NCBI GenBank assembly: GCA_003242605.1
Contig: QGUZ01000055.1
Location: forward strand, 1 to 22,492
DNA: 22,492 nucleotides
From: Actinomycetota bacterium
Lineage (GTDB): Bacteria; Actinomycetota; Actinomycetes; Streptosporangiales; Streptosporangiaceae
Direction of reading: 5' to 3'
Part shown: one piece after another, positions 14,383-21,785 of the stretch
How the letters are laid out: each line of letters begins with the position of its first letter
How positions within the stretch are numbered: the first letter of the stretch is position 1
Translations under genes and position numbers: made by a program
Notes under the pieces: generated by a model
What the model saw: only the letters and a program-made list of their open reading frames with translations
Told to the model about the DNA's origin: nothing
Databases searched by the model: none

Positions 14383-17070
14383 ATGAAGCTGCGCGGCGGA
14401 CGCCGACCGGCGATCGTGCTGGTCGTGCTGATGCTCCTCGCCACCGTCGGATGGGTGCTGTGGCCGTCCGGCCCGGAGGTGCGGGGCGAGGATCACACCA
14501 TCACCGTCGTGGACGGGCCCTCGGACGACCAGCGGGTCACCATCGACGCCACGTTCTTCCCGCCGGCCGGCGGCGGACGCGGGCCGCTCGTGCTGCTCGG
14601 CCACGGGTTCGGCGGCAGCAAGCGGAGCGTGCGCGAGCAGGCGATGCTGCTCGCCCGGGAGGGGTACGCGGTGCTCACCTGGTCGGCCCGCGGCTTCGGC
14701 CGCTCCACCGGGCAGATCGCGCTCAACTCCCCCGACTACGAGGTCAAGGACGTCAAGCAGCTCATCGACTGGGCGGCGCGGCGACCCGAGGTGGTGCTCG
14801 ACGCGCCCGGCGACCCGCGGGTCGGCATGACCGGCGCCTCGTACGGCGGCGCGATCGCGCTCATGACCGCCGCCTACGACGAGCGGGTGGACGCCATCGC
14901 CCCGATGATCACCTGGTACGACCTCGCCGACGCGCTGTTCCCGAACGCCGCCGGGGGCGGCCCGGAGAACGGGGTGTTCAAGCGCATGTGGGCGGGCCTG
15001 TTCTTCAACCGGGGCGGCGGCACCCCGTCGATCAGCGGCGTCGGCGGCCTCGGCGGCGCAGCGGGCGGCACAGGGGACGGCCCAGGAACCGGTACCGACG
15101 ACGGGAACGAGGCGGGCCGCGACGCGGCGGACGACCGGGCGCGCGACGGGGCCGGGCCGGACGGATCCGGGCGGGCCACCCCGTCCGCGCCGCGCGGGCA
15201 GGGCGGCCCGCCGACCGAGCAGGAGGTGCGCTGCGGGCGGTTCCTGCCGGAGATCTGCGAGATCTACCGTCAGGTCGCGGAGACCGGCAAGGCCACGCCG
15301 GAGGCGGTGGAGCTGCTGCGCCGGTCCAGCCCGATCTCGGTGGAGGGCCGCATCCGGGTGCCCACGCTGATCATCCAGGGGCAGCGCGACTCGCTGTTCC
15401 CGCTCTCCCACGCCGACGCGAACGCCCGCGCGATCGCCGCCACCGGCGCGCCGGTCCGGGTGGCCTGGTACGCGGGCGGCCACGACGGCGGCGACGCCGA
15501 GACCGAGTGGGTGGACGAGCAGATCCTCGCCTGGTTCGACCGCCACCTCAAGCGCACCGGCGGGGACGACGGGGCCGGCGCGGGGCCGTCCTTCACCGTC
15601 ACCCGGGACGGCGGCCGCGACCCCGGCACCCGGCGGCGGGTGCTCGTGCACGCCGGCTCCGGCCGCTACCCGGGGCTCGCCGGCACCCAGACCCGGCGCG
15701 TCCCGCTCGCGGGCCCGGACCAGCCGGTGGCGGTCCCGCCGGGCGGCTCCCCCGCGGCGATCTCCGCGGTGCCCGGGCTGGGCGGCCTGGCCGGCGGGAA
15801 CGGCGGCGACCTCGGCCTGTCGGTCGACATGCCGGGGCAGTTCGCGGCCTTCGCCTCCGCGCCGCTGAGCCGGCCGCTCACCGTGACCGGTGCGCCCACC
15901 GTCCGGCTGCGGGTGTACGGCGAGGGCGAGGTGACGCTGTTCGCCAAGCTCTACGACGAGACCGCGCCGGGCCAGGTGACGCTGCCCGAGGGCCAGGTGG
16001 CGCCGTTCACGGTGCGGGCGAGCGAGTCCGGCACCGACGTCGCGGTCACGTTGCCCGCGATCGACCACACCTTCGAGGTGGGCCACCGGCTGCGGCTCGT
16101 GGTGAGCACCACCGACATGGCGTACGCGAACCCGACCAAGGCCGCGGTGCACCGGGTCGGGCTCGCCGAGGCCGCGGTGACCGTGCCGCTCGCGCCGGAG
16201 CTCGCCGCGCCCGCCACCGGCCCGGACGCCTGGACGTGGGCGCTGCCGCTCGCCGCGGTCGCGGCCGCGGCCGCGATCCTGCTCGCCGGGCGGCGGCGCC
16301 GCCGCGACGACCGCGACGCCGACCCCGAGCTGCGCGACGTGCCGCTGGTGATCACCGGCCTCACCAAGCGGTACCGGGACGGCGAGTTCGCGGTGCGCGA
16401 CCTGTCGTTCCGGGTCGAGCGCAACCAGGTGCTCGGCCTGCTCGGGCCGAACGGCGCGGGCAAGACCACCACGCTGCGCATGCTGATGGGGCTCATCCAC
16501 CCCGACGCGGGCGAGATCCGCATCTTCGGCCACCGGGTCACGCCGGGCGCGCCGGTGCTGTCCCGGCTGGGCTCGTTCGTGGAGGGCCCGGGGTTCCTGC
16601 CCCACCTGTCCGGCCGCGCCAACCTCGAGCTGTACTGGCGGGCGACCGGACGCCCGCTCGCCGACGCCCACCTGGACGAGGCGCTGGAGATCGCCGGGCT
16701 CGGCGCGGCGCTCGACCGGCCGGTGCGCACCTACTCGCAGGGCATGCGGCAGCGGCTCGCCATCGCCCAGGCGATGCTCGGCCTGCCCGACCTGCTCGTG
16801 CTCGACGAGCCGACGAACGGCCTCGACCCGCCGCAGATCGCCGAGATGCGCCGGGTGCTCACCCGGTACGCGGCCGGCGGCCGTACCGTGATCGTCTCCA
16901 GCCACCTGCTCGCCGAGGTCGAACAGACCTGCACGCACGTGGTGGTGATGCATCGCGGGCGGCTGGTGGCGGCCGGGCCGGTCGGCGAGCTGCTCGGCTC
17001 CGCCGCGGAGAACGGCACGCGGGGGCGGCTTGAGGACGTGTTCCTGGACCTGATCGGGGAGAAGGCATGA
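14383..17070 (+). CDS. Fusion of a membrane-anchored S15/CocE-type alpha/beta hydrolase and an ABC transporter ATPase
   Basis: This 895-residue protein has five parts. TM1 (~9-26) is a signal anchor. An alpha/beta hydrolase domain (~40-375) of X-Pro dipeptidyl-peptidase/CocE type has nucleophile S153 (GASYGG), acid D336 (GQRDSLFP) and H367 (GGHDGG), with a long Gly/Asp-rich insertion (~205-275). A C-terminal beta domain follows (LTVTGAPTVRLRVYG to ~600). TM2 is ~617-638, followed by RRRRRDDR. The ABC ATPase (~650-895) has Walker A GPNGAGKTT (688-696), signature YSQGMRQR, Walker B LLVLDEPTNGLDPP and switch HLLAEVE. Positive charges after TM2 and before TM1 predict the hydrolase outside and the ATPase inside. 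The ATG at 14383 is chosen over the upstream frame because the signal anchor starts there. The stop overlaps the permease start by 4 nt. Substrate unknown. Confidence 0.92.
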   Translation: MKLRGGRRPAIVLVVLMLLATVGWVLWPSGPEVRGEDHTITVVDGPSDDQRVTIDATFFPPAGGGRGPLVLLGHGFGGSKRSVREQAMLLAREGYAVLTWSARGFGRSTGQIALNSPDYEVKDVKQLIDWAARRPEVVLDAPGDPRVGMTGASYGGAIALMTAAYDERVDAIAPMITWYDLADALFPNAAGGGPENGVFKRMWAGLFFNRGGGTPSISGVGGLGGAAGGTGDGPGTGTDDGNEAGRDAADDRARDGAGPDGSGRATPSAPRGQGGPPTEQEVRCGRFLPEICEIYRQVAETGKATPEAVELLRRSSPISVEGRIRVPTLIIQGQRDSLFPLSHADANARAIAATGAPVRVAWYAGGHDGGDAETEWVDEQILAWFDRHLKRTGGDDGAGAGPSFTVTRDGGRDPGTRRRVLVHAGSGRYPGLAGTQTRRVPLAGPDQPVAVPPGGSPAAISAVPGLGGLAGGNGGDLGLSVDMPGQFAAFASAPLSRPLTVTGAPTVRLRVYGEGEVTLFAKLYDETAPGQVTLPEGQVAPFTVRASESGTDVAVTLPAIDHTFEVGHRLRLVVSTTDMAYANPTKAAVHRVGLAEAAVTVPLAPELAAPATGPDAWTWALPLAAVAAAAAILLAGRRRRRDDRDADPELRDVPLVITGLTKRYRDGEFAVRDLSFRVERNQVLGLLGPNGAGKTTTLRMLMGLIHPDAGEIRIFGHRVTPGAPVLSRLGSFVEGPGFLPHLSGRANLELYWRATGRPLADAHLDEALEIAGLGAALDRPVRTYSQGMRQRLAIAQAMLGLPDLLVLDEPTNGLDPPQIAEMRRVLTRYAAGGRTVIVSSHLLAEVEQTCTHVVVMHRGRLVAAGPVGELLGSAAENGTRGRLEDVFLDLIGEKA

Positions 17071-17999
17071 GCGGCGCGGCCCGGGCCACATCACCTGACA
17101 TGACGAGCACCGGCCCGACGGACGACCCGAAGCGGGCGACCGGCGCCCCGGGCGGCGGCGACGGCGCGGCTAGTGGCTACGCGCCCCGGCACACCCTGCC
17201 GCTGCGGGTGGAGATCGTGCGGCAGCTGCGGCGGCGCCGTACCGCGGTGATGTTCGGGCTGCTGCTCGCGCTGCCGTGGATCCTCGTGGTGGCGTTCGAG
17301 CTCGGCCCGGCCGGGCGCCAGGGCGGGCTGCGGCTGTCCGACCTCGCCACCCAGAGCGGGCTCAACTTCGCCGCGTTCTGCCTGTCGGTCTCGGCGAACT
17401 TCCTGCTCGTGGTGGCGGTGGCGCTGTTCTGCGGGGACACCGTGGCGAGCGAGGCGAGCTGGTCCTCGCTGCGCTACCTGCTCGCCGCGCCGGTCCCCCG
17501 GGACCGGCTGCTGCGGCAGAAGCTGATCGTCGCGCTCGGCTTCTCCGCGGCCGCGGTGGTCTGCCTGCCGGTGATGGCGCTGCTCGCCGGCACGCTCGCG
17601 TTCGGCTGGAACGACGTCATCGTGCCGGGCACCGGCGAGACCATCCCCGCGCTCGACGTGCTGCCCCGGTTCGGCATCGTGATCGGGTACGCGCTGGTGA
17701 GCCAGCTCGTCGTCGCCGCGCTGGCGTTCCTGCTCTCGGTGAGCACCGACTCGCCGCTCGGCGCGGTCGGCGGCGCGGTCGGGCTGGTGATCGTGAGCAC
17801 CATCCTGCAGGCGGTGGACACGCTGGGCTCGGTGCGCGAGTTCCTGCCCACGTACTGGAACACCGCCTGGCTCGACGCCCTCGCGCTCGACATGGACTTC
17901 ACCGGCATGATCAAGGGCACGTCGGTGTCGGTCACCTACGCGGCGATCCTCATCGCGTTCGCATTCCGCCGCTTCCGGCGCAAGGACGTCGTCTCCTGA
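17067..17999 (+). CDS. ABC-2 type transporter permease
   Basis: This 310-residue membrane protein has six predicted helices: a cytoplasmic N-terminus of ~45 residues rich in Gly/Pro, then helices beginning with VMFGLLLALPWILVVAF and ending with YAAILIAFAF, and a basic tail FRRFRRKDVVS. The loop WSSLRYLLAAPVPRDRLLRQKL is the coupling segment seen in ABC-2 permeases, where SxRyLLaxPv/sR contacts the ATPase. ATG 17067 overlaps the upstream stop by 4 nt (ATGA), so hydrolase-ATPase and permease are translationally coupled and should assemble at fixed stoichiometry as an exporter or membrane-remodelling pump. An alternative ATG at 17100 would shorten the disordered N-terminus by 11 residues. A rho-independent terminator follows. 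Confidence 0.93.
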   Translation: MSGAARATSPDMTSTGPTDDPKRATGAPGGGDGAASGYAPRHTLPLRVEIVRQLRRRRTAVMFGLLLALPWILVVAFELGPAGRQGGLRLSDLATQSGLNFAAFCLSVSANFLLVVAVALFCGDTVASEASWSSLRYLLAAPVPRDRLLRQKLIVALGFSAAAVVCLPVMALLAGTLAFGWNDVIVPGTGETIPALDVLPRFGIVIGYALVSQLVVAALAFLLSVSTDSPLGAVGGAVGLVIVSTILQAVDTLGSVREFLPTYWNTAWLDALALDMDFTGMIKGTSVSVTYAAILIAFAFRRFRRKDVVS

Positions 18000-18006
18000 A
18001 TACGTC

Positions 18007-18069
18007 TCGGGAACGCGCCTCGGGAATACGGCCCCGGGAATGCCGCGCGGAACGCGTTCCCGAATTTTT
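18007..18069 (+). terminator. Rho-independent terminator of the hydrolase-ABC operon
   Basis: TCGGGAACGCG (18007-18017) is the exact reverse complement of CGCGTTCCCGA (18053-18063), which is followed by ATTTTT. The 35-nt loop is long, but nested pairing is possible within it (GGAACGCGTTCC is itself a palindrome at 18049-18060). It begins 8 nt after the permease stop codon. Confidence 0.7.
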
Positions 18070-18086
18070 CTCGTCGCCGCCGGAGA

Positions 18087-18119
18087 AACGGGCCGGCGCC
18101 GCCGCGGCGCCGGCCCGTT
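18087..18119. repeat. Perfect 15-bp hairpin with a 3-nt loop
   Basis: AACGGGCCGGCGCCG (18087-18101), CCG, CGGCGCCGGCCCGTT (18105-18119): a perfect inverted repeat. It lies 17 nt after the T-run of the operon terminator and upstream of the 3' end of the minus-strand small gene, so it may be a second, bidirectional transcription barrier. No T-tract follows it directly. Confidence 0.6.
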
Positions 18120-18253
18120 CCGGTATGATGACGTGGCTCTCGACGGTATTTCGGGCAGGCCGCGGCACCGGGCCGACCGGGCACGCCGCAAGAAGTCACC
18201 GGAACCGGCAAATAGGATGGCCCGTTAATTTCACCGGTCAACCGGCACGTGTT

Positions 18254-18385
18254 TCACGCCGACCAGTGTGGCGGGCGTTCCTCCAGCAGACGCGCGGTGT
18301 CGTCCTCGGGCTCGTCGTCGGCCCAGCCGAGATCGTCATCGCTCAGGTCCACCGGACGCAGCTCGTCCGGCACATGGGCTGTCAC
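18254..18385 (-). CDS. Small acidic protein (43 residues)
   Basis: The protein begins VTAHVPDELRPVDLSDDD and ends LLEERPPHWSA. It contains 14 Asp/Glu against three Arg, so it is strongly acidic, with a Trp in each half and no membrane segment. I recall similar short actinobacterial hypotheticals ending in ERPPHW, but the function is unknown and this recollection cannot be checked here. The GTG start at 18385 is supported by a -10-like TATCCT (minus strand, 18393-18398) ending 7 nt upstream, which implies a leaderless mRNA; there is no Shine-Dalgarno sequence. It lies between the permease operon terminator and the large P-loop protein gene, transcribed away from the latter. Third-position GC is high throughout. 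Confidence 0.7.
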   Translation of the reverse strand: MTAHVPDELRPVDLSDDDLGWADDEPEDDTARLLEERPPHWSA

Positions 18386-18392
18386 GCCGACC

Positions 18393-18398
18393 AGGATA
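18393..18398 (-). promoter_or_regulatory. -10 box of the 43-residue protein gene
   Basis: TATCCT on the minus strand, 7 nt before the GTG start. This is the third example in the window of the hexamer-7 nt-start geometry. No convincing -35. Confidence 0.5.
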
Positions 18399-18575
18399 GC
18401 GAACGGCCCGCCACCGCGCGGGAATGCATCACTCCGAGGACAAGAAAACCGACATCGGGAAGATAAGAGGGAATCCACTCCCCTGCTCTGCATAGGGTCG
18501 TATTCGGCCCGTGGTGAGTACCATGCCTGTGCAGGAGTGCCACGCAGACGCCGAACGCGACCCCCGGGGGCGGCC

Positions 18576-20684
18576 ATGGTCTCGCCGACAGGATGGAGCC
18601 ACGACGGCAACCTGCCAATGGAGCTGACCGGCTTCGTGGGCCGGACACGCCTGCTGGCGACCATCACCCGGCACCTTTCCGAGCGGCGGCTGGTCACGGT
18701 CACCGGCATCGGCGGCGTCGGCAAGTCCCGGACCGCGCTGCGGGTCGCGCACGAGGTCCGCTCCGGCTTCCCCGACGGCGTCTGGTACGTCGACCTGTCC
18801 CGGCTCCAGGACCCCGGGATGGTGCCGCAGGCGGTGATCTCGGCGCTCGGCCTCGGCGACACCCACCGCCCGGAGACCGAGGTGCTCGCCGAGTGGGCCG
18901 CCGACCGCCGCCTGCTGCTCGTGCTCGACGCCTGCGAGCACCTGGTCGCCGAGTGCGCCCGGCTGGTGGAGGAGTTACTCAGCCGGTGCGCCGAGCTGCG
19001 CGTGCTGGTGACGAGCCGCCAGTCGCTCGGCGTGCCTGGCGAGCACACCGTTCCGGTGCCGCCGATGGCGCTGCCCGGCGACGACCCGGAGGAGAGCCCG
19101 TACGACAACGAGTCGGTGCGGCTGTTCGCCGAGCGCGCCTCCGCCGTCGTGCCCGACTTCACGGTGGACGCCTCCAACATCGAGATCGTCTGCGAGCTGT
19201 GCCGCCGCCTCGACGGCATCCCGCTCGCCATCGAGCTCGCCGCGTCCCGGCTGCGCACGCTCTCGCTCCGGCAGATGCTCTCGCTGCTCACCGACCGGTT
19301 CAGCCTGCTCACCGGCGCGAGCCGTACCGCGCTGCCGCGGCACCGCACGCTGCGGGCGGCGATCGGATGGAGCCACGAGCTGTGCGAGCCGGGCGAGCGG
19401 CTGCTGTGGGCCCGCGCGTCGATCTTCGCGGGCGACTTCGACATCGAGGCCGCCCGGAAGGTCTGCGCCGGGGACGGGCTGCCCGAGGAGCAGATCATGG
19501 ACCTGCTCGGCGGGCTGGTGGAGAAGTCGATCCTGCTCAGCACCGCCGACCCGACCACCGTGCGGTACCGGCTCATCGACACGCTGCGCGAGTACGGCCT
19601 GGAGTGGCTCCGGGAGCTGGGCGAGATCGACCGGATCCGCGCCCGGCACCGCGACCACTTCCTCGACCTCGCCGAGCGGGCCGAGCAGGCCTGGTCCGGC
19701 CCGCAGCAGGTGGAGTGGTTCCTGCGGGTGCGCCGCGAGCGCGACAACTTCCGCGCCGCGCTCGACTACTGCCTCAGCGACCCGGCCGAGGTGCCGGCCG
19801 GGCTGCGGATGATGTCGTCGCTGTGGTTCCTCTGGGCGGCCTGCGGCTTCACCCGGGAGGGGCGGGTGCTGCTGGAGCGCACGATCGCCATGGCGAAGCC
19901 CAGCCCGGAGCGGTGCAAGGCGCTGTGGGTGCTCTCCTACGTGTGCAGCGCGCAGGGCGACCTCGCGGGCGCGGTCAAGTACGCCCGGGAATGCGAGGAG
20001 CAGGCCCTGCTCGTCGGCGACCACCGCGCGATCATCCTCGCCACGAAGATGCTCGGCACGGCGGCGCTGCTGCAGAACGACCTGCCCCAGGCGCAGGCCT
20101 ACCTGGGCGTGGCGATCGAGCTCTACCAGGGCGGCCGGATGCTCAACCCCGGGCTGCTGCCGGCGATCGTCGAGCAGGCCCTAGTCCTCCACCACCAGGG
20201 CTCCCACGCCGAGGCCGAGGACCTGCTCAACGACTGCCGGCAGCTGTGCGAGGAACGCGGCGAGAAGTGGCTGCTGTCGTACGCGCTGTGGGCGATCGCG
20301 CTCACCCAGCAGGCGGTCGGCCGGATCGCCGAGGCCGTCGCGAACGCCAAGGAGTCGATGCGCATCAAGCGGATGCTGCACGACGTGTTCGGCGTGCTGA
20401 TGGCGATGGGCACGCTCGCCGCGCTCGCGGTCGACGAGGGCGACGCCGAGCGGGCGGCGATGCTGCTCGGCGCGACCGAGGCGAACTGGCGCCGGTACGG
20501 GAGCGTGCCGCGGCTCGTCGTCGACGACCGGGAGCGGTGCGTGAAGGAGTGCCAGAAGGTGCTGGGCGAGGAGGTGTACCGGCGCACCTTCGACGCGGGC
20601 GCGCGGATGACCCTCGACGAGGCGATCAAGTTCGCGGTGAACAACGAGCCGCCGCGGCCGACCGGGCGGCACGCCCGCCTCTAG
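18576..20684 (+). CDS. Large P-loop (NB-ARC/LuxR-like) ATPase with TPR-like C-terminus, no DNA-binding domain
   Basis: This 702-residue protein opens with ELTGFVGRTRLL, the usual lead-in to the nucleotide-binding domain of actinobacterial AfsR/LAL-type regulators. The P-loop is GIGGVGKS (44-51), Walker B is LLLVLD (113-118), LRVLVTSRQSL is the sensor segment and GIPLAIELAASRLR the GxP motif. TLRAAIGWSHELCEP and FAGDFDIEAA form the winged-helix-like region. From about 400 on there are helical repeats of TPR type ending at ATEANWRRYGSVP and a short tail. Relatives usually add an N-terminal SARP/OmpR or C-terminal LuxR helix-turn-helix; neither is visible here, so it may act through a partner. 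ATG 18576 is chosen for the GGGGG run 5 nt upstream. It is convergent with the terpene synthase gene, 36 bp apart. Confidence 0.9.
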   Translation: MVSPTGWSHDGNLPMELTGFVGRTRLLATITRHLSERRLVTVTGIGGVGKSRTALRVAHEVRSGFPDGVWYVDLSRLQDPGMVPQAVISALGLGDTHRPETEVLAEWAADRRLLLVLDACEHLVAECARLVEELLSRCAELRVLVTSRQSLGVPGEHTVPVPPMALPGDDPEESPYDNESVRLFAERASAVVPDFTVDASNIEIVCELCRRLDGIPLAIELAASRLRTLSLRQMLSLLTDRFSLLTGASRTALPRHRTLRAAIGWSHELCEPGERLLWARASIFAGDFDIEAARKVCAGDGLPEEQIMDLLGGLVEKSILLSTADPTTVRYRLIDTLREYGLEWLRELGEIDRIRARHRDHFLDLAERAEQAWSGPQQVEWFLRVRRERDNFRAALDYCLSDPAEVPAGLRMMSSLWFLWAACGFTREGRVLLERTIAMAKPSPERCKALWVLSYVCSAQGDLAGAVKYARECEEQALLVGDHRAIILATKMLGTAALLQNDLPQAQAYLGVAIELYQGGRMLNPGLLPAIVEQALVLHHQGSHAEAEDLLNDCRQLCEERGEKWLLSYALWAIALTQQAVGRIAEAVANAKESMRIKRMLHDVFGVLMAMGTLAALAVDEGDAERAAMLLGATEANWRRYGSVPRLVVDDRERCVKECQKVLGEEVYRRTFDAGARMTLDEAIKFAVNNEPPRPTGRHARL

Positions 20685-20716
20685 CGCCGCCCGGCGTCCC
20701 GCCGCGGCGACCCGGC

Positions 20717-20733
20717 CCGGTCAGGGTGACCGG
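20717..20733. repeat. Short hairpin over the terpene synthase stop codon
   Basis: CCGGTCA (20717-20723) and TGACCGG (20727-20733) are perfect 7-bp arms around GGG. The left arm contains the TGA stop (minus strand). It lies in the 36-bp gap between convergent genes and may help termination, although no T-run is present. Confidence 0.35.
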
Positions 20734-21689
20734 TAGCGGGAGCTGGCGAGGGCGTAGGCGATGTGGCCGCTCACCCAGTGCTGCAGGCCCTCCACGAAGT
20801 CGATCACCTCGCGCGGCGCCCAGGCCCGCACCAGGCCGTCGAGCTCCACCATGCGGTCGATGGCCCGGTTGTGCATGGCGAGGACCTCCCCGAGCGCCTC
20901 CTCCTCGGTGTGGCCGCGGTGCGCCACGAGCACGTTGATCAGGTTGTGCCGGGCCCGGTCGTGCCGCTGCTCCTTGGCGTAGGAGAAGATGTCGTTGTCC
21001 CAGACCACCAGGTCGTAGCAGAGCTGGGTGAGCTCGCGCACCTGCGGGTGCATCCACTGCTCCGGGGTGAGGTGGAAGCGGCCCGCGATGTCGATCAGCG
21101 TGACCACCGGGGGCATGGCGCCGGTACGGCGGCGCATGAAGACGTAGTCGTCCACGCTGGGCACGACGTCGGCCTCCCGGTTGGCGGCCTCCCACACCTG
21201 GGCGTAGAGGTAGTCGCGGGTGGCGCAGCACCACCGGTCGAGCTGGTCGGGGCGGGCGTGCGCGGCGACCCGGTCCTTGATCTCCAAAAGCGTGCGGGCG
21301 TAGGGCGAGCGGAACTGCGCGGGCGGGGCCAAATCGTCGATCACCCGCAGCAGCTCCGGCAGCTCGCGTACGAGCACGCCGGGGCGGCGGCCGTGCCGTA
21401 CCGACTCGCAGAAGCCGTCGTCGAAGGCGAACAGCCACATGCACCAGTCGGTGACGAGCCGGAGCATCTCCCGGTCCACCCGCGGGTAGGTGCGGGCGGC
21501 GAGGTCACCGAACCGGGCCCGCCGGTACCGTTCGACGGTCTCGGCGTCGGGCAGCATGCCCGACGCGCACAACCAGGCGAAGCTTTCCCGCTCGATCTCG
21601 TCGACGTGCGGGTTGATCTCGCTGGGAAACGGGCAGGGTATGGCCGGAATCGGCAAGGAAACGGCTGCACGCCCCGACGTGGCTGTCAT
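20721..21689 (-). CDS. Class I terpene synthase (terpene cyclase)
   Basis: This 322-residue enzyme is close to the usual length of bacterial sesquiterpene-type cyclases and would ionise a prenyl diphosphate and cyclise it in the cytosol. Metal motifs are present: the aspartate-rich D90-D91-G-F-C-E95 in FAFDDGFCES, the NSE triad N232, S236, E240 in NDIFSYAKE, a pyrophosphate-sensor Arg in FMRRRTGAM (~187), and the terminal R318-Y319 pair. The Asp-rich motif is the DDxxxE form. The product cannot be predicted from the sequence. ATG 21689 (MTATSGRAAVSLP) is preferred over GTG 21707; a CATTAT hexamer 6 nt upstream could make it leaderless. No P450, prenyltransferase or other tailoring gene lies beside it. 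The upstream region is unusually AT-rich. Confidence 0.93.
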   Translation of the reverse strand: MTATSGRAAVSLPIPAIPCPFPSEINPHVDEIERESFAWLCASGMLPDAETVERYRRARFGDLAARTYPRVDREMLRLVTDWCMWLFAFDDGFCESVRHGRRPGVLVRELPELLRVIDDLAPPAQFRSPYARTLLEIKDRVAAHARPDQLDRWCCATRDYLYAQVWEAANREADVVPSVDDYVFMRRRTGAMPPVVTLIDIAGRFHLTPEQWMHPQVRELTQLCYDLVVWDNDIFSYAKEQRHDRARHNLINVLVAHRGHTEEEALGEVLAMHNRAIDRMVELDGLVRAWAPREVIDFVEGLQHWVSGHIAYALASSRYRSP

Positions 21690-21714
21690 CGGCCAATAAT
21701 GCACCACGATCGGC

Positions 21715-21785
21715 CTTGAAGCCAGAATGACATAGAATCGCTATAAATCACGATATATCACTAAAGAGGGCTGTTATGTCCTGAT
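21715..21785. promoter_or_regulatory. AT-rich regulatory region upstream of the terpene synthase
   Basis: This ~70-bp stretch contains runs such as CGCTATAAATCACGATATAT, far below the GC content of the rest of the window. On the minus strand two near-identical 10-bp units lie in tandem, TGATATATCG and TGATTTATAG, at 21742-21761. It probably contains the terpene synthase promoter and regulator sites. AT-rich islands like this are typical targets of Lsr2-type silencing proteins in actinobacteria. Confidence 0.5.

Noticed and set aside
13011..14444. 477-codon minus-strand open frame opposite the LacI gene
   Set aside because: The LacI frame has all family motifs; the opposite frame has none and runs through the operators.
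14356..17094. 912-codon minus-strand open frame opposite the hydrolase-ABC gene
   Set aside because: It has no family motifs, a skewed Arg/Gly/His/Val composition and mirrors the GC third positions of the real gene on the other strand.
18511..18618. GTG codons at 18511/18514 and the ATG at 18618 region as starts of the P-loop protein
   Set aside because: The GTGs are out of frame, and the later Met (MELTGFVGR) lacks a better ribosome binding site than the GGGGG run before ATG 18576.
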